Made by a program: the position numbers and the translations under genes
Origin: Symploca sp. SIO3C6
GTDB lineage: Bacteria; Cyanobacteriota; Cyanobacteriia; Cyanobacteriales; Coleofasciculaceae
Direction of reading: 5' to 3'
DNA length: 64,000 nucleotides
NCBI GenBank assembly: GCA_010692425.1
Contig: JAAHHJ010000029.1
Coordinates: 1-64,000 of the forward strand
Notes under the pieces: generated by a model
The model's database searches: none
What the model saw: the letters and a program-made list of their open reading frames with translations, nothing else
What the model was told of the DNA's origin: nothing
Part shown: positions 16,318-25,866 of the stretch, one piece after another
Position numbering within the stretch: the stretch's first letter is position 1
How the letters are laid out: each line of letters begins with the position of its first letter

Positions 16318-18108
16318 ATGACTCTCCCAATTCGTAACGTTGCTATTATTGCCCACGTCGATCACGGCAAAACCACCCTTGTGGATGCTCTGCTCAAACA
16401 ATCCGGCATCTTCCGCCAAGGCGAAGAGGTTCCAGACTGCGTCATGGACTCCAACGATTTGGAACGGGAGCGAGGGATTACAATTCTGTCTAAGAACACT
16501 GCTGTTCACTACCAAGACACTTTAATCAATATAGTTGATACTCCTGGTCACGCTGACTTCGGCGGTGAAGTGGAGCGGGTTTTGGGAATGGTTGATGGTT
16601 GTATCCTAATTGTGGATGCCAATGAAGGACCAATGCCTCAGACTAGGTTCGTACTTAAAAAAGCCCTAGAAAAAGGCTTGCGCCCAATTGTTGTCGTTAA
16701 TAAAATTGACCGTCCCCAAGCCGAACCCTACGGTGCTATAGATAAAGTACTGGATCTGTTTCTGGAATTAGGGGCAGATGATGACCAGTGCGAATTTCCC
16801 TACCTATTTGCCTCTGGTTTAGAAGGCTATGCCAAGGATGATTTGGATGCAGAAGGTGTGGATATGCAGCCCCTGTTTGAAGCGATTCTGCGACATGTAC
16901 CGCCACCAGTGGGAGATGCAGCCAAGCCACTGCAACTGCAAGTAACAACCCTCGACTATTCGGATTATCTTGGTCGAATTGTAATCGGCAGAATTCATAA
17001 TGGCACGCTCAAAGCAGGTCAGCAAGCTGCTCTCGTAACAGAGACAGGGGAGATTGTCAAGGCAAAAATCTCGAAACTGATGGGTTTTGAAGGACTCAAG
17101 CGTGTTGATCTGCCAGAAGCCTCCGCTGGCAATATCGTCGCCGTCGCTGGATTTGCCAGTGCTAACATTGGTGAGACAATTACTTGCCCCAATGAACCGC
17201 AAGCCCTGCCTCTAATTAAGGTAGATGAGCCGACATTACAGATGACCTTTTCGGTGAACGATTCGCCCTTTGCTGGGCAGGAAGGGGACTTTGTAACTTC
17301 GAGGCAACTGCGCGATCGCTTCGTGCGAGAATTAGAAACTAATGTTGCCCTACGAGTAGAAGAAACCGATTCTCCCGATAAATTCCTGATTTCCGGACGT
17401 GGTGAATTACACCTAGGCATACTAATTGAGACAATGCGCCGCGAGGGATATGAATTCCAGGTTTCCCCACCACAAGTTATTTACAGGGAAGTCAATGGCG
17501 AACCCTGCGAACCTTATGAATGCTTGGTACTGGATGTCCCTGAAGAAGCTGTTGGCAGTTGCATCGAACGTCTAGGTCAGCGCAAGGGAGAGATGCAAGA
17601 TATGCAAGTGAGTGCTAATGGTCGCACCCAACTGGAGTTTATCATTCCTGCTCGCGGTTTAGTGGGCTTCCGGGGAGAATTCCTGCGCCTCACTCGCGGC
17701 GATGGGATCATGAACCACAGTTTTCTTGACTATCGCCCCCTTTCTGGTGAAGTGGAAATGCGTCGCAATGGAGTAATCGTTGCCTTTGAAGAAGGTGTAG
17801 CTACCTTCTACGCCCTGAAAAATGGTGAAGACAGAGGCGTATACTTTATCACTCCAGGCACCAAGGTTTACAAAGGCATGATTATTGGAGAAAACAACCG
17901 CCCTCAAGATTTGGAACTCAATGTCTGCAAAACCAAGCAATTGACTAACCACCGCTCGGCGACGGGGGATGAATTAGTGCAGTTGCAAGCACCCGTGGAG
18001 ATGAGTCTAGAACGTGCTTTAGAATACATTGGTTCTGATGAATTAGTAGAAGTGACACCTAAATCAGTGCGTTTAAGAAAATTGTCGAAGAAGTTAGCCA
18101 AGCGCTGA
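16318..18108 (+). CDS. typA: GTP-binding translation factor TypA/BipA
   Basis: This 596-residue ribosome-associated GTPase matches the family's usual length. G1 is AHVDHGKTT (12-20), RGIT (switch I) is near 51, DTPGH at 73-77, and NKID (G4) near 127. EF-G-like domains II, III and V follow, with the typical TypA C-terminus. It helps ribosome assembly and stress adaptation at the 30S/50S interface. Translation starts at ATG 16318 after an AT-rich leader. A strong hairpin follows the stop. Confidence 0.97.
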   Translation: MTLPIRNVAIIAHVDHGKTTLVDALLKQSGIFRQGEEVPDCVMDSNDLERERGITILSKNTAVHYQDTLINIVDTPGHADFGGEVERVLGMVDGCILIVDANEGPMPQTRFVLKKALEKGLRPIVVVNKIDRPQAEPYGAIDKVLDLFLELGADDDQCEFPYLFASGLEGYAKDDLDAEGVDMQPLFEAILRHVPPPVGDAAKPLQLQVTTLDYSDYLGRIVIGRIHNGTLKAGQQAALVTETGEIVKAKISKLMGFEGLKRVDLPEASAGNIVAVAGFASANIGETITCPNEPQALPLIKVDEPTLQMTFSVNDSPFAGQEGDFVTSRQLRDRFVRELETNVALRVEETDSPDKFLISGRGELHLGILIETMRREGYEFQVSPPQVIYREVNGEPCEPYECLVLDVPEEAVGSCIERLGQRKGEMQDMQVSANGRTQLEFIIPARGLVGFRGEFLRLTRGDGIMNHSFLDYRPLSGEVEMRRNGVIVAFEEGVATFYALKNGEDRGVYFITPGTKVYKGMIIGENNRPQDLELNVCKTKQLTNHRSATGDELVQLQAPVEMSLERALEYIGSDELVEVTPKSVRLRKLSKKLAKR

Positions 18109-18115
18109 AGTTGGA

Positions 18116-18171
18116 GGAATCTAGGATAACAAAAAATCCTGTAGTGTGGACTTTTTGTTATCCTAGATTCC
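18116..18171. terminator. Long perfect hairpin after typA
   Basis: GGAATCTAGGATAACAAAAA pairs with TTTTTGTTATCCTAGATTCC across a short loop. The stem of about 20 bp contains A/T tracts, so it could act as a terminator in either direction, serving both typA and the convergent peroxidase gene. Confidence 0.75.
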
Positions 18172-18232
18172 AAGTAATAAGTAATAAATATTGTTGTTTT
18201 AACTTATTACTTATTACTTATTACTTATTTCT
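18172..18232. repeat. Inverted heptad tandem repeats
   Basis: AAGTAATAAGTAATAA is followed by an inverted run of TTATTACTTATTACT. It belongs to the TAAGTAA heptad family and can fold back on itself. It directly abuts the 3' end of the peroxidase gene. Confidence 0.85.
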
Positions 18233-19920
18233 TAGCAAACTGCTGCTAAATTAAGCAAATCTGCCATCTTAAATTCCCCAGGTTTAGTTGAGGGCAGACA
18301 AGGCACCCAACAGGGATCAATCTTGAGATAGGACATGAAATCTCCTTCCAGTAAACCAATTAAGACTTCAGCAACTAAGCGACCTCCCACTTCACCTAAA
18401 GTCTCACCACCTGTTTGTACTTCTCCTTCTTTAAGGATATAAAACCACAGTGGTGCTTCTTCTTTATAACCCAATTCTTTGAGACCCAATTGCTCATCTG
18501 ACAAAGGTTTAATACCCATTGCCTTAGCAACAGCCTGCCCAGATGGTAGACTAAAAGATTTACCTCGAAATAAATTTCGGATCGCTAGAGAACGACGTGG
18601 ATCATCTTCACCCACAATTGGTACTGGCAAATCTAGCAGCACACTGGCAATTTTAGCATCTAGTTTCTTACTAAATTGGGGTGGTTGGCAGGAGTCAAAC
18701 TGGAAAAATTTCTTCCAGTCAACTACTTGAGCTGGCGGTACTGCACCAGAGACTCTTAATTCAAATAACTGCTTCTCTGATTCTGGTCTGTCATTAACCC
18801 GAAAGCGATTCCTTACCTGAGTGTGTCCTAAACGAAAAGCTGCAACAGAAAACTCCACAGGAATAAACGGTTGCTTCTGCCAAGAAAAGAATTTGCGTCC
18901 GTTGTTGAGAATATCATCAACTACTGCCTGTCCTACAATCAGCGGTAAATATTCATTGAGGACAATCCACTGATAGTGCCACCTGACTAAGCGTTGTGCC
19001 TCTGGAAAAACAGCTTCGCCCAAAAAACCCCGAGCTTTAACCTCATCTACAACGCGATTGTGGAACTTTATAAAAGCCAAATGTAGCTGAGAAATAATTA
19101 AATTCTCATCATTGCGAGGATCACCAATTAGGGCTATTTCCTGACTATTTCTTGGCAAGTCATGAGGATTTTTATCATTACCAATAAGTAACTTACCTAG
19201 ATTGTTCTTATCATAAAGATAGGGACTAGCTTCTGGTCCCATACCATAGACACTATCGAGTTCCAAGATGGGAGTGCGGAAATTGCGGATTGCCGTCGGG
19301 TCATTTTGTCGTTCTAGACTCGAAGTTGTATCGAAGGTGATATCATGGTCGATGAATTGACCAAAGAAGGTAAAACCAGCAGGAATCGTCGTACTTTCGG
19401 CTGCGGTATCATCCTCAAACCCTTCATCCATCAAACCACCTTTTTTGCCCAGTTTAGTCAGGAACTGATCAGAGTTTTCGTAGACAGGTAAATATGGGAA
19501 AATTCGACCAAATCGACCTGATTCGTGGAATGGTGAATGGGGAACAGTGCCACTGCGTAAAGACACCATACCATGTCTGACCTCAGATGCCTCTGTTTCC
19601 TTGAGAGAGGGGGCATCTAATTCCAAGGTGATTTGGGTATTTTGGGCTTTTACATTCCAGAGTACCGAGTCTTTGGTATCAGTAAATAGTTTATTTTTGT
19701 GAAAAACCTTGAAAAATAGGTCTGGTTGTTTATTTAAACCAGCTTCTTGGAAGTAGGAACCATCAAACTCAATCTGAAAAGTACCTTCAGAGTCAGAAAT
19801 AGTGCTGCCGACTAAATCATCCAAGATTAGGTCTTTATCCCATGCTTCAATCCGGAGTCCAGAAATGCCACGGCGGGTTTTGCGGTCAATCACACAACCT
19901 GAAATACGAAAGATTGCCAT
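18232..19920 (-). CDS. Animal-type heme peroxidase with N-terminal transthyretin-like domain
   Basis: This 562-residue protein has two parts. Residues 1-95 resemble a carboxypeptidase-regulatory/transthyretin-like beta domain (ISGCVIDRKTRRGISGLRIEAWDKD). The rest is a peroxidase-cyclooxygenase superfamily domain: FFGQFIDHDITFD holds the distal His and heme-linking Asp, and FRLGHTQVRNRFRVN holds the proximal His. Where myeloperoxidase has the distal Arg in LLLREHNRL, this protein has AFIKFHNRV, so Lys appears in place of Arg. No signal peptide is visible. It probably oxidises halides or small organics with peroxide. Confidence 0.85.
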   Translation of the reverse strand: MAIFRISGCVIDRKTRRGISGLRIEAWDKDLILDDLVGSTISDSEGTFQIEFDGSYFQEAGLNKQPDLFFKVFHKNKLFTDTKDSVLWNVKAQNTQITLELDAPSLKETEASEVRHGMVSLRSGTVPHSPFHESGRFGRIFPYLPVYENSDQFLTKLGKKGGLMDEGFEDDTAAESTTIPAGFTFFGQFIDHDITFDTTSSLERQNDPTAIRNFRTPILELDSVYGMGPEASPYLYDKNNLGKLLIGNDKNPHDLPRNSQEIALIGDPRNDENLIISQLHLAFIKFHNRVVDEVKARGFLGEAVFPEAQRLVRWHYQWIVLNEYLPLIVGQAVVDDILNNGRKFFSWQKQPFIPVEFSVAAFRLGHTQVRNRFRVNDRPESEKQLFELRVSGAVPPAQVVDWKKFFQFDSCQPPQFSKKLDAKIASVLLDLPVPIVGEDDPRRSLAIRNLFRGKSFSLPSGQAVAKAMGIKPLSDEQLGLKELGYKEEAPLWFYILKEGEVQTGGETLGEVGGRLVAEVLIGLLEGDFMSYLKIDPCWVPCLPSTKPGEFKMADLLNLAAVC

Positions 19921-20055
19921 GCTAAATTTACCTTGGTTGATTTTAGTAGCGGATGCAATTGATATACTTCACTATGATTGCAACAGCTATTGAAAACAAC
20001 TATTTTTCTTGAGGTAATTACCGAAAACCGAAGCAAAACTTAACAATAGGATAAA

Positions 20056-21219
20056 ATGAGGCTAAGCGATCGCATCACTGACTGGTTAGAAACTCACTGG
20101 GTTAATCCTGCCTATGCCGGCTGGCTTTTAGGGGCTATTGCCATCTGTTTTTTTGGTGCTGCCACCAATACGATGGCAGGATGGCTTTATGTGATTAGCG
20201 GCATAATTTTTGCCCTGTTAGGCATTGCAGCATTTCTCCCAACACGCTCCCTTAGACAAATTCAGATTCGTCGCAGACAAATTTCTCCAGTGAGTGCAGG
20301 AGATCAACTAACAATCGAAGTAGAGATTGAAAATCAGACCCTACAACCCCAAACTCTGTTGCAAGTTCAGGACATTTTGCAATCGGAACTGGGGAAGCCG
20401 ATGCAGACAGCAGTGGAAATAATTGAACCCCAAAGCATTTATCAGTGGGTGTATTATTACCCGACTCAACAACGGGGTATTTTCCAGTGGCACGAGGTAC
20501 GCTTAAGAACTGCAACCCCTTTGGGATTGTTTTGGCGTCGTCGCTGTTGGCATGCACCAGCTAAAGCAATAGTCTACCCCACAGTTTTGCCTCTTACAAG
20601 TTGCCCTCTGGTGGATGAAATTGGTCAAGAGGACAGCCTCAAAATTTCTGGCAATCGTCGCTCTGGCTCAGCAACAGAAGACCTTACCAAGGCACTGCGA
20701 AGCTATCGTATGGGGGATCCCACCCGTCTAATCCATTGGCGCACTAGTGCTCGTCACGGTGAATTGATGGTGCGCGAGTTAGAGGTGTTTACAGGCTCAC
20801 AGGAAGTGATCATCTGTTTAGATAGCTCTGTAGGCTGGGAACCTCAAGACTTTGAGGCAGCTGTTATTACTGCGGCTTCGATTTACATCTACGCTTGCCG
20901 GAGAAAACTCAACGTCAAGCTCTGGACACCTAGAACCGGTTTATTGCACGGAAACCAGGTAGTGTTAGAAGCTCTTGCCGCCACTGCTGCTGGTGAAGAG
21001 TTTAGTGCTGCTGCTCCCAGCTACCAGTCTTTAATTTGGCTTACTCAAAACCAAGTCAGTATCAATTCTTTGCCCATGGGCAGTCGCTGGGTGCTATGGT
21101 CATCAACCAAGCTTGAGAATAAACTAGCAAGACCCTCTAAAGGCAATTATGCAGGTATTACCATTAATGCCAAGCAATCTCTACAAAACCAACTCCAACA
21201 GCTGATTAAAGATACCTAA
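20056..21219 (+). CDS. DUF58 domain protein, membrane-anchored
   Basis: This 387-residue protein has two N-terminal transmembrane helices (about 18-36 and 40-62), then a beta-rich region and the DUF58 core (GDPTRLIHWRTSARHGELMVREL at about 219-241; vWA-like fold after it). DUF58 proteins usually partner with a MoxR AAA+ ATPase and a transglutaminase-like protein, but neither is adjacent. Function is unknown. It is divergent from the peroxidase gene. Confidence 0.87.
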   Translation: MRLSDRITDWLETHWVNPAYAGWLLGAIAICFFGAATNTMAGWLYVISGIIFALLGIAAFLPTRSLRQIQIRRRQISPVSAGDQLTIEVEIENQTLQPQTLLQVQDILQSELGKPMQTAVEIIEPQSIYQWVYYYPTQQRGIFQWHEVRLRTATPLGLFWRRRCWHAPAKAIVYPTVLPLTSCPLVDEIGQEDSLKISGNRRSGSATEDLTKALRSYRMGDPTRLIHWRTSARHGELMVRELEVFTGSQEVIICLDSSVGWEPQDFEAAVITAASIYIYACRRKLNVKLWTPRTGLLHGNQVVLEALAATAAGEEFSAAAPSYQSLIWLTQNQVSINSLPMGSRWVLWSSTKLENKLARPSKGNYAGITINAKQSLQNQLQQLIKDT

Positions 21220-21341
21220 CTCCTAATCATATTCCTAATCACATGAATAAGTACTCGATACAATGCATAACTTTACAAACACAAAATAATATTCACACTG
21301 AGATACAATAAGAGAAATTTTCAAATACCTAGGTTTATTAT

Positions 21342-21728
21342 ATGACCTCACCACAAATAGCTAATACTACAACTGAAATTAGCACTCAGTCGGATGATAA
21401 AAAACTAGAGGCAATGAAAAATTTTGCCGAACAGTATGCCAAAAGAACAAACACTTACTTCTGCATTGACCCTTCAGTTACTGCTGTAGTAGTTGAAGGA
21501 CTGGCTAGACATAAAGAGGAACTTGGTGCTCCTTTGTGCCCCTGCCGCCACTATGAAGACAAGGAAGCAGAGGTGAAAGCAACCTACTGGAACTGTCCTT
21601 GCATCCCCATGCGTGAGCGCAAGGAATGCCACTGCATGTTGTTTTTGACGCCAGATAATGAGTTTGCCGGAGACAAACAGGAAATAGCTCTTGAGGAAAT
21701 TAAAGCGGTGCGAGACAACATCTCCTAA
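21342..21728 (+). CDS. ftrC: Ferredoxin-thioredoxin reductase, catalytic (beta) subunit
   Basis: This 128-residue protein has all the conserved Cys. CPC (66-68), CPC (85-87) and CHC (96-98) match the Synechocystis enzyme with an 11-residue offset. C66, C85, C87 and C96 should hold the [4Fe-4S] cluster, and C68-C98 form the redox-active disulfide. It passes electrons from ferredoxin to thioredoxin and so links photosynthetic light reactions to enzyme activation. The DUF309 gene begins 8 nt after it, suggesting one transcript. Confidence 0.97.
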   Translation: MTSPQIANTTTEISTQSDDKKLEAMKNFAEQYAKRTNTYFCIDPSVTAVVVEGLARHKEELGAPLCPCRHYEDKEAEVKATYWNCPCIPMRERKECHCMLFLTPDNEFAGDKQEIALEEIKAVRDNIS

Positions 21729-21736
21729 AGACAATA

Positions 21737-22156
21737 GTGCCACATCAAGAATTTTTAAAGGGTGTAGAGCAATTCAACCAGCAGGATTTTTATGCCTGTC
21801 ACGACACCCTCGAAGCCCTTTGGATGGAAGCCTTGGAGCCGCAAAAGCGGTTTTACCAGGGTGTGTTGCAAATTGCCGTGGCTTGCTACCACTTAAGTAA
21901 CCTCAACTGGCGTGGTGCTGTAGTTTTACTAGGTGAAGGAATCAGACGCCTCAGAGACTATCAACCGATTTATGAGGGTATTGATGTTACTAAGCTACTG
22001 ACACATAGTGCCAAACTATTAACCTCATTACAACAGATAGGTTCAGGGCAAGTTGCTGATTTTGTTGAAAGGCTGGCGGCGTTAGAGATTAACTGTACAA
22101 ATTCGGTAAGCCCTCAAGCTGTTAATGATTGGCCAAAAATCCAAAGAGTTGATTAA
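21737..22156 (+). CDS. DUF309 family protein
   Basis: This 139-residue all-helical protein is of the DUF309 family. The signature is FNQQDFYACHDTLEALWM near the N-terminus, followed by FYQGVLQIAVACYHL. The His and Glu residues of the signature suggest metal binding, but no activity is established. The start is GTG at 21737, 8 nt after the ftrC stop; upstream CCTAAAG is only a weak ribosome site, so translation may be coupled. Widespread in cyanobacteria and plastids. Confidence 0.85.
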   Translation: MPHQEFLKGVEQFNQQDFYACHDTLEALWMEALEPQKRFYQGVLQIAVACYHLSNLNWRGAVVLLGEGIRRLRDYQPIYEGIDVTKLLTHSAKLLTSLQQIGSGQVADFVERLAALEINCTNSVSPQAVNDWPKIQRVD

Positions 22157-22412
22157 ATATCTCCAGTAATTAAGATTCAACAGCTATGGCACAAAGCTTT
22201 CAAGTTAATTATCGAAGATGTCTATTGACATAATTTCTATAATTGTGACAAGATGCCCAGACCAAATTCTTGGGTTTGGTGCTGGGTACAAGCTCACACA
22301 AGGTTTAGGAACAAATTGCCAGCAATTGTGTCTATAAAGCTATCACTTATTAGAGTTAGTAAACTATAAACAGCGGCATGACAATTCTTTCAATCTCTAA
22401 CCCATAGCACCA

Positions 22413-22916
22413 ATGAAGCCATCCTTTCAACTTGCAGCCTATTTGAGGCAATTCCTTGGTTTAGCGTTAGTACTTCCAATTGCCTTGGTGGGAGGAATAT
22501 ATACTCCGACTCACCGAGCAGACGCTCAGGTACAGACTGGCGATAGCAATGCCCTTACCCTGCGCTCTGATGTTCAAGAGGCTAATTCACAGACTGGTGT
22601 AGTTACAGCTCGCGGTAATGTGCAAATTGACTACCCTGCACGACAGATTAAGGCAACTGCTGCTCAAGCCCAGTACTTCAGTCGCGAAGCTCGCATTGTT
22701 CTTAGTGGAAATGTATACGTTTTGCAGGAAGGTAATAGTCTGCGGGGCGAAAACATCACCTACTTAATTAATGAAGGACGCTTTGTAGCCCTGCCTAAGG
22801 CTCAGCGGCAGGTAGAGTCAATTTATATTGTATCTGATCCAGTAACTTCTACAGAACCAACAGCACCCTCCTTAAATCCTGAGCCTGCTGTTGAAAAACC
22901 AGCGAATCAGCCCTAG
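22413..22916 (+). CDS. LptA/OstA-like periplasmic LPS transport protein
   Basis: This 167-residue secreted protein has an N-terminal signal peptide (hydrophobic 14-29, processed near AQVQ). The OstA/LptA beta-jellyroll repeat follows (ALTLRSDVQEANSQTG, ARGNVQIDYPARQIKATAAQAQYF, VLSGNVYVLQ). It bridges the inner and outer membranes in lipopolysaccharide transport. LptB and an LptF/G permease follow on the same strand, which supports the call. It is shorter than E. coli LptA, as is usual in cyanobacteria. Confidence 0.85.
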   Translation: MKPSFQLAAYLRQFLGLALVLPIALVGGIYTPTHRADAQVQTGDSNALTLRSDVQEANSQTGVVTARGNVQIDYPARQIKATAAQAQYFSREARIVLSGNVYVLQEGNSLRGENITYLINEGRFVALPKAQRQVESIYIVSDPVTSTEPTAPSLNPEPAVEKPANQP

Positions 22917-22952
22917 CCCAAGACTATATATATATCCATCTATATCTATAGA

Positions 22953-23054
22953 TAGTGTTTCTCGGACTCATGAGGTACACCCTACTCTACCATCTGATTT
23001 TATACAGGAGAAGAGAAAAAAACTAACTGTACCTCACAAATATGAGAATTGCTA
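22953..23054. mobile_element. MITE-like element, TATAGC family copy A
   Basis: The ends TAGTGTTTCTC...TGAGGTACA and TGTACCTCA...GAGAATTGCTA are imperfect inverted repeats of about 27 bp. It is the same family as copies at 36418, 41930 and 43707. The element is 102 bp long, non-coding, and lies between the LptA-like gene and lptB. Confidence 0.75.
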
Positions 23055-23217
23055 TATACAGTTAGGTCAGCACTAGAAAAGAAACCATAGCATTTTTCAC
23101 CTGAACCTGGCTCATAGCATAAGTAGAGTTATGTTTGTTAATCGTCAAGAAGCAGGTACTATTTCCAGAGAGCTTGAGTCAAGAAAAAATAAAACTAATG
23201 ACTGAAAGCTCTAAGAG

Positions 23218-23955
23218 GTGGCACCATTGAAAATTTTATTAGAAAATATTCATAAGTCTTATGGCAAGCGCTCAATTGTCCATCGCGTTAACTTATCAGT
23301 GGCGCAAGGAGAAGTGGTAGGGTTGCTTGGTCCCAATGGTGCCGGTAAAACTACAACCTTTTACATTGCTACAGGTTTAGAAAAACCCAACCAGGGCAAA
23401 GTGTGGCTAGATGAATTCGATATTACAACTTTGCCGATCAACCAAAGGGCCAACCTAGGAATTGGCTATCTTCCTCAGGAAGCCAGTGTCTTTCGTCATT
23501 TGAGTGTGAGCAACAATATCCTACTGGTACTAGAGCAAACTGGTGTGCCTAGAAGTGAGTGGCGATTAAGACTACGCCAATTGCTTCAAGAGTTTAACCT
23601 TGAAAAAGTCGCACAGACTCAAGGTAATCAGTTATCTGGCGGAGAAAGACGTCGCACGGAATTAGCAAGGGCAATTGCTGCCGGTGTAGAAGGGCCAAAA
23701 TTTCTGTTATTAGATGAGCCGTTTGCTGGAGTTGACCCAATTGCCGTTTCAGAAATTCAGAAAATTATTGCCAGATGGCGCGGGCGCAACCTGGGAATTT
23801 TAATTACCGATCACAACGTTCGAGAAACCCTCGCAATTACTGATCGAGCCTATATTATGCGAGAAGGGCAGATTTTGGCTTCTGGTAGTGCTGAAGAACT
23901 TTACAATAACCCTCTAGTGCGACAGTACTACTTAGGGAATGAGTTTCAGCGATAG
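23218..23955 (+). CDS. lptB: LPS export ABC transporter ATPase LptB
   Basis: This 245-residue ABC ATPase has Walker A GPNGAGKTTT, signature LSGGERRR and Walker B FLLLDEPFAGVDP, followed by the LptB-type C-terminus (YNNPLVRQYYLGNEFQR). It powers lipopolysaccharide extraction together with LptF/LptG. The start used is GTG at 23218 (GAGGTG context); a TTG at 23227 is a possible alternative. It is separated from the permease gene by 266 bp of non-coding DNA. Confidence 0.95.
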   Translation: MAPLKILLENIHKSYGKRSIVHRVNLSVAQGEVVGLLGPNGAGKTTTFYIATGLEKPNQGKVWLDEFDITTLPINQRANLGIGYLPQEASVFRHLSVSNNILLVLEQTGVPRSEWRLRLRQLLQEFNLEKVAQTQGNQLSGGERRRTELARAIAAGVEGPKFLLLDEPFAGVDPIAVSEIQKIIARWRGRNLGILITDHNVRETLAITDRAYIMREGQILASGSAEELYNNPLVRQYYLGNEFQR

Positions 23956-24221
23956 AAGTAAGCCTAGAGAGCAAATAAACATCTTGAGGTGAAGCCTTGA
24001 ATCAAGGTTATTCCCATAACAAGCCGTCAAGCGAAGAACGGGGCTTGAATCCCATATTTTTGGTCAAGGTTACGCGCGCCTAAAGGCGCTCTCGCTACAT
24101 ACCCTACCTGGAAGGAAGGGGCTTTGCTCGAAATTTGGGTAAAATCTCAGAATACAATAACAGTTTTCACCCCAAGCAGACCTATTGCTGACAACTGTTT
24201 CGACGCCGTAGCATATAAGCA
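23956..24221. other. Intergenic, with IS200/IS605-like end remnant
   Basis: CAAGCCGT and ACGGGGCTTG (24021-24049) can form a stem, followed by GAATCCCATATTTTTGGTCAAGG, a pattern seen at ends of cyanobacterial IS200/IS605 elements. No coding region is present. The GGAAGGAAGGGGC at 24110 is not positioned as a ribosome site. Confidence 0.4.
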
Positions 24222-25388
24222 ATGATTTTCGGTAAATTTAAACCCCTGCTCTCAAGGATTCCCGGCTTGTCGGTAATGGACCGATACATCGCGACTGAAC
24301 TCATCCCACCATTTCTTTTTGGTGTTGGAGCCTTCTCTTCTGTATTAATCGCGGTTGATACTCTCTTTGAGTTGGTGCGTAGAGTCGTCGAGTCAGGGCT
24401 AGTGGTAGGAGTCGCTGTACAAGTATTACTACTGAAATTGCCGCAGCTCCTTTCTTATGCTTTTCCGATGTCAACGCTCTTAGCAGCACTAATGAGCTAC
24501 TCTCGCCTTAGCAGCGACAGTGAGTTTATTGCCCTGCGCAGTTGTGGTGTAAGTATCTACAGGTTAGTGATGCCTGCTGTGGTCTTGAGCTTGTTTGTTA
24601 GTGGCATGACCTTCTTTGTCAATGAGTGGGTTGCTCCTGCTGCCAACTATCAGGCAAAAATAACCCTCAGAAAAGCGCTAGGCAAGGAGAAGCCTAATTT
24701 TAGAACAGACAATATTTTCTATCCAGAATACGAAAAAGTCAAGTTGCCCAATGGTGACAAAATCAAGCGGCTGAAGCGCTTGTTCTATGCGGAGCAATTT
24801 GACGGTCAGCGTATGAAAGGCTTGACTATCCTAGACTGGTCTCAGCAGAGTCTTGAGCAAATTGTCACCTCTGAGTCAGCGCTTTGGAATCCCACCGAGA
24901 ATACTTGGGATTTTTTCAACGGCACCATCTACCTAGTTTCTCCCGATGCCTCCTACCGCAACATAGTGCGATTTGAAAATCAACAGCTGCAACTTCCTCG
25001 ATCTCCTCTGGATTTTGCTAAGGACAAGCGCGACTATAATGAGAGGAACATTGCCCAGTCTCTCAAGTATATGAGGGTATTGCAAGCTGGTGCTGATGAT
25101 AAAAAACTGCTGAAGCTGAAAGTGCGCATTCAGCAGAAAATGTCTTTTCCTTTTGTTTGCTTAGTTTTTGGCTTGGTTGGAGCGACTTTAGGAACCAGTC
25201 CCCGACGTACAGGCAAAGCTACTAGCTTCGGTATCAGTGTGGTCGTCATTTTTGGCTACTACTTATTAGGGTTTATCACGGGAGCTTTAGGTCAGGTTGG
25301 TGTTCTCTCTCCTTTTATTGCTGCCTGGTTGCCAAACTTTATCGGTCTAGGTGCAGGTGGATTGCTACTATGGAGAGCTGCACGGTAA
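24222..25388 (+). CDS. LptF/LptG family permease
   Basis: This 388-residue protein is of the YjgP/YjgQ family. N-terminal helices (about 30-130) include the DRYIATELIPPFLFG signature, a beta-rich domain lies in the middle (150-280), and C-terminal helices (about 306-386) follow. It forms the membrane channel of the LPS transporter with LptB. Cyanobacteria commonly have one such gene rather than separate LptF and LptG, so I give no symbol. Confidence 0.9.
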   Translation: MIFGKFKPLLSRIPGLSVMDRYIATELIPPFLFGVGAFSSVLIAVDTLFELVRRVVESGLVVGVAVQVLLLKLPQLLSYAFPMSTLLAALMSYSRLSSDSEFIALRSCGVSIYRLVMPAVVLSLFVSGMTFFVNEWVAPAANYQAKITLRKALGKEKPNFRTDNIFYPEYEKVKLPNGDKIKRLKRLFYAEQFDGQRMKGLTILDWSQQSLEQIVTSESALWNPTENTWDFFNGTIYLVSPDASYRNIVRFENQQLQLPRSPLDFAKDKRDYNERNIAQSLKYMRVLQAGADDKKLLKLKVRIQQKMSFPFVCLVFGLVGATLGTSPRRTGKATSFGISVVVIFGYYLLGFITGALGQVGVLSPFIAAWLPNFIGLGAGGLLLWRAAR

Positions 25389-25866
25389 TTGATGAAGAAG
25401 AAAATAGGGGAGTGCGAGTTATAAGGAACAATTAAAGGGGGATTCAAACCCCAACCAATTGTAGAAACCTTAAATCTGATCAACATAACTGGGCAAATGT
25501 CCGGAAAAGCTAACCTGAGACACGTAGATCTCAATAGCGAAGTTACTGAAAGCAGAATTAGCCTAATTAGTGCAATTGATTTTTATCACTAAATAAGGCT
25601 AATCAAAGCTTGGGCGTTGCCAGGTTTCCAGATTCAGTCGCTGCTTGCGAACATTGCCTCTTACAACAGTTACCCTGAAAATAGCACCATTTTTAGGAGG
25701 TTTCAACAGTAACAGACCACAAACTTGCTAATTATCGACTATAATTGATGTAAGATAATAGCAATTTTTCTAAGTTTTATTTTTTAATAAATCCCTTTAG
25801 TATTCTTCAATACCATGCACTCAAAACCATTCAACTCCTGTACATCTTAAAGATCAGGATCACACC
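25389..25866. other. Intergenic region
   Basis: No gene is seen. ATTAGCCT...AGGCTAAT (25557-25605) forms a short inverted repeat. The stretch GAACAATTAAAGGGGGATTC (25424 on) resembles general dispersed repeat DNA. The downstream gene has AT-rich sequence and GATCAGGATC before its ATG. Confidence 0.4.
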
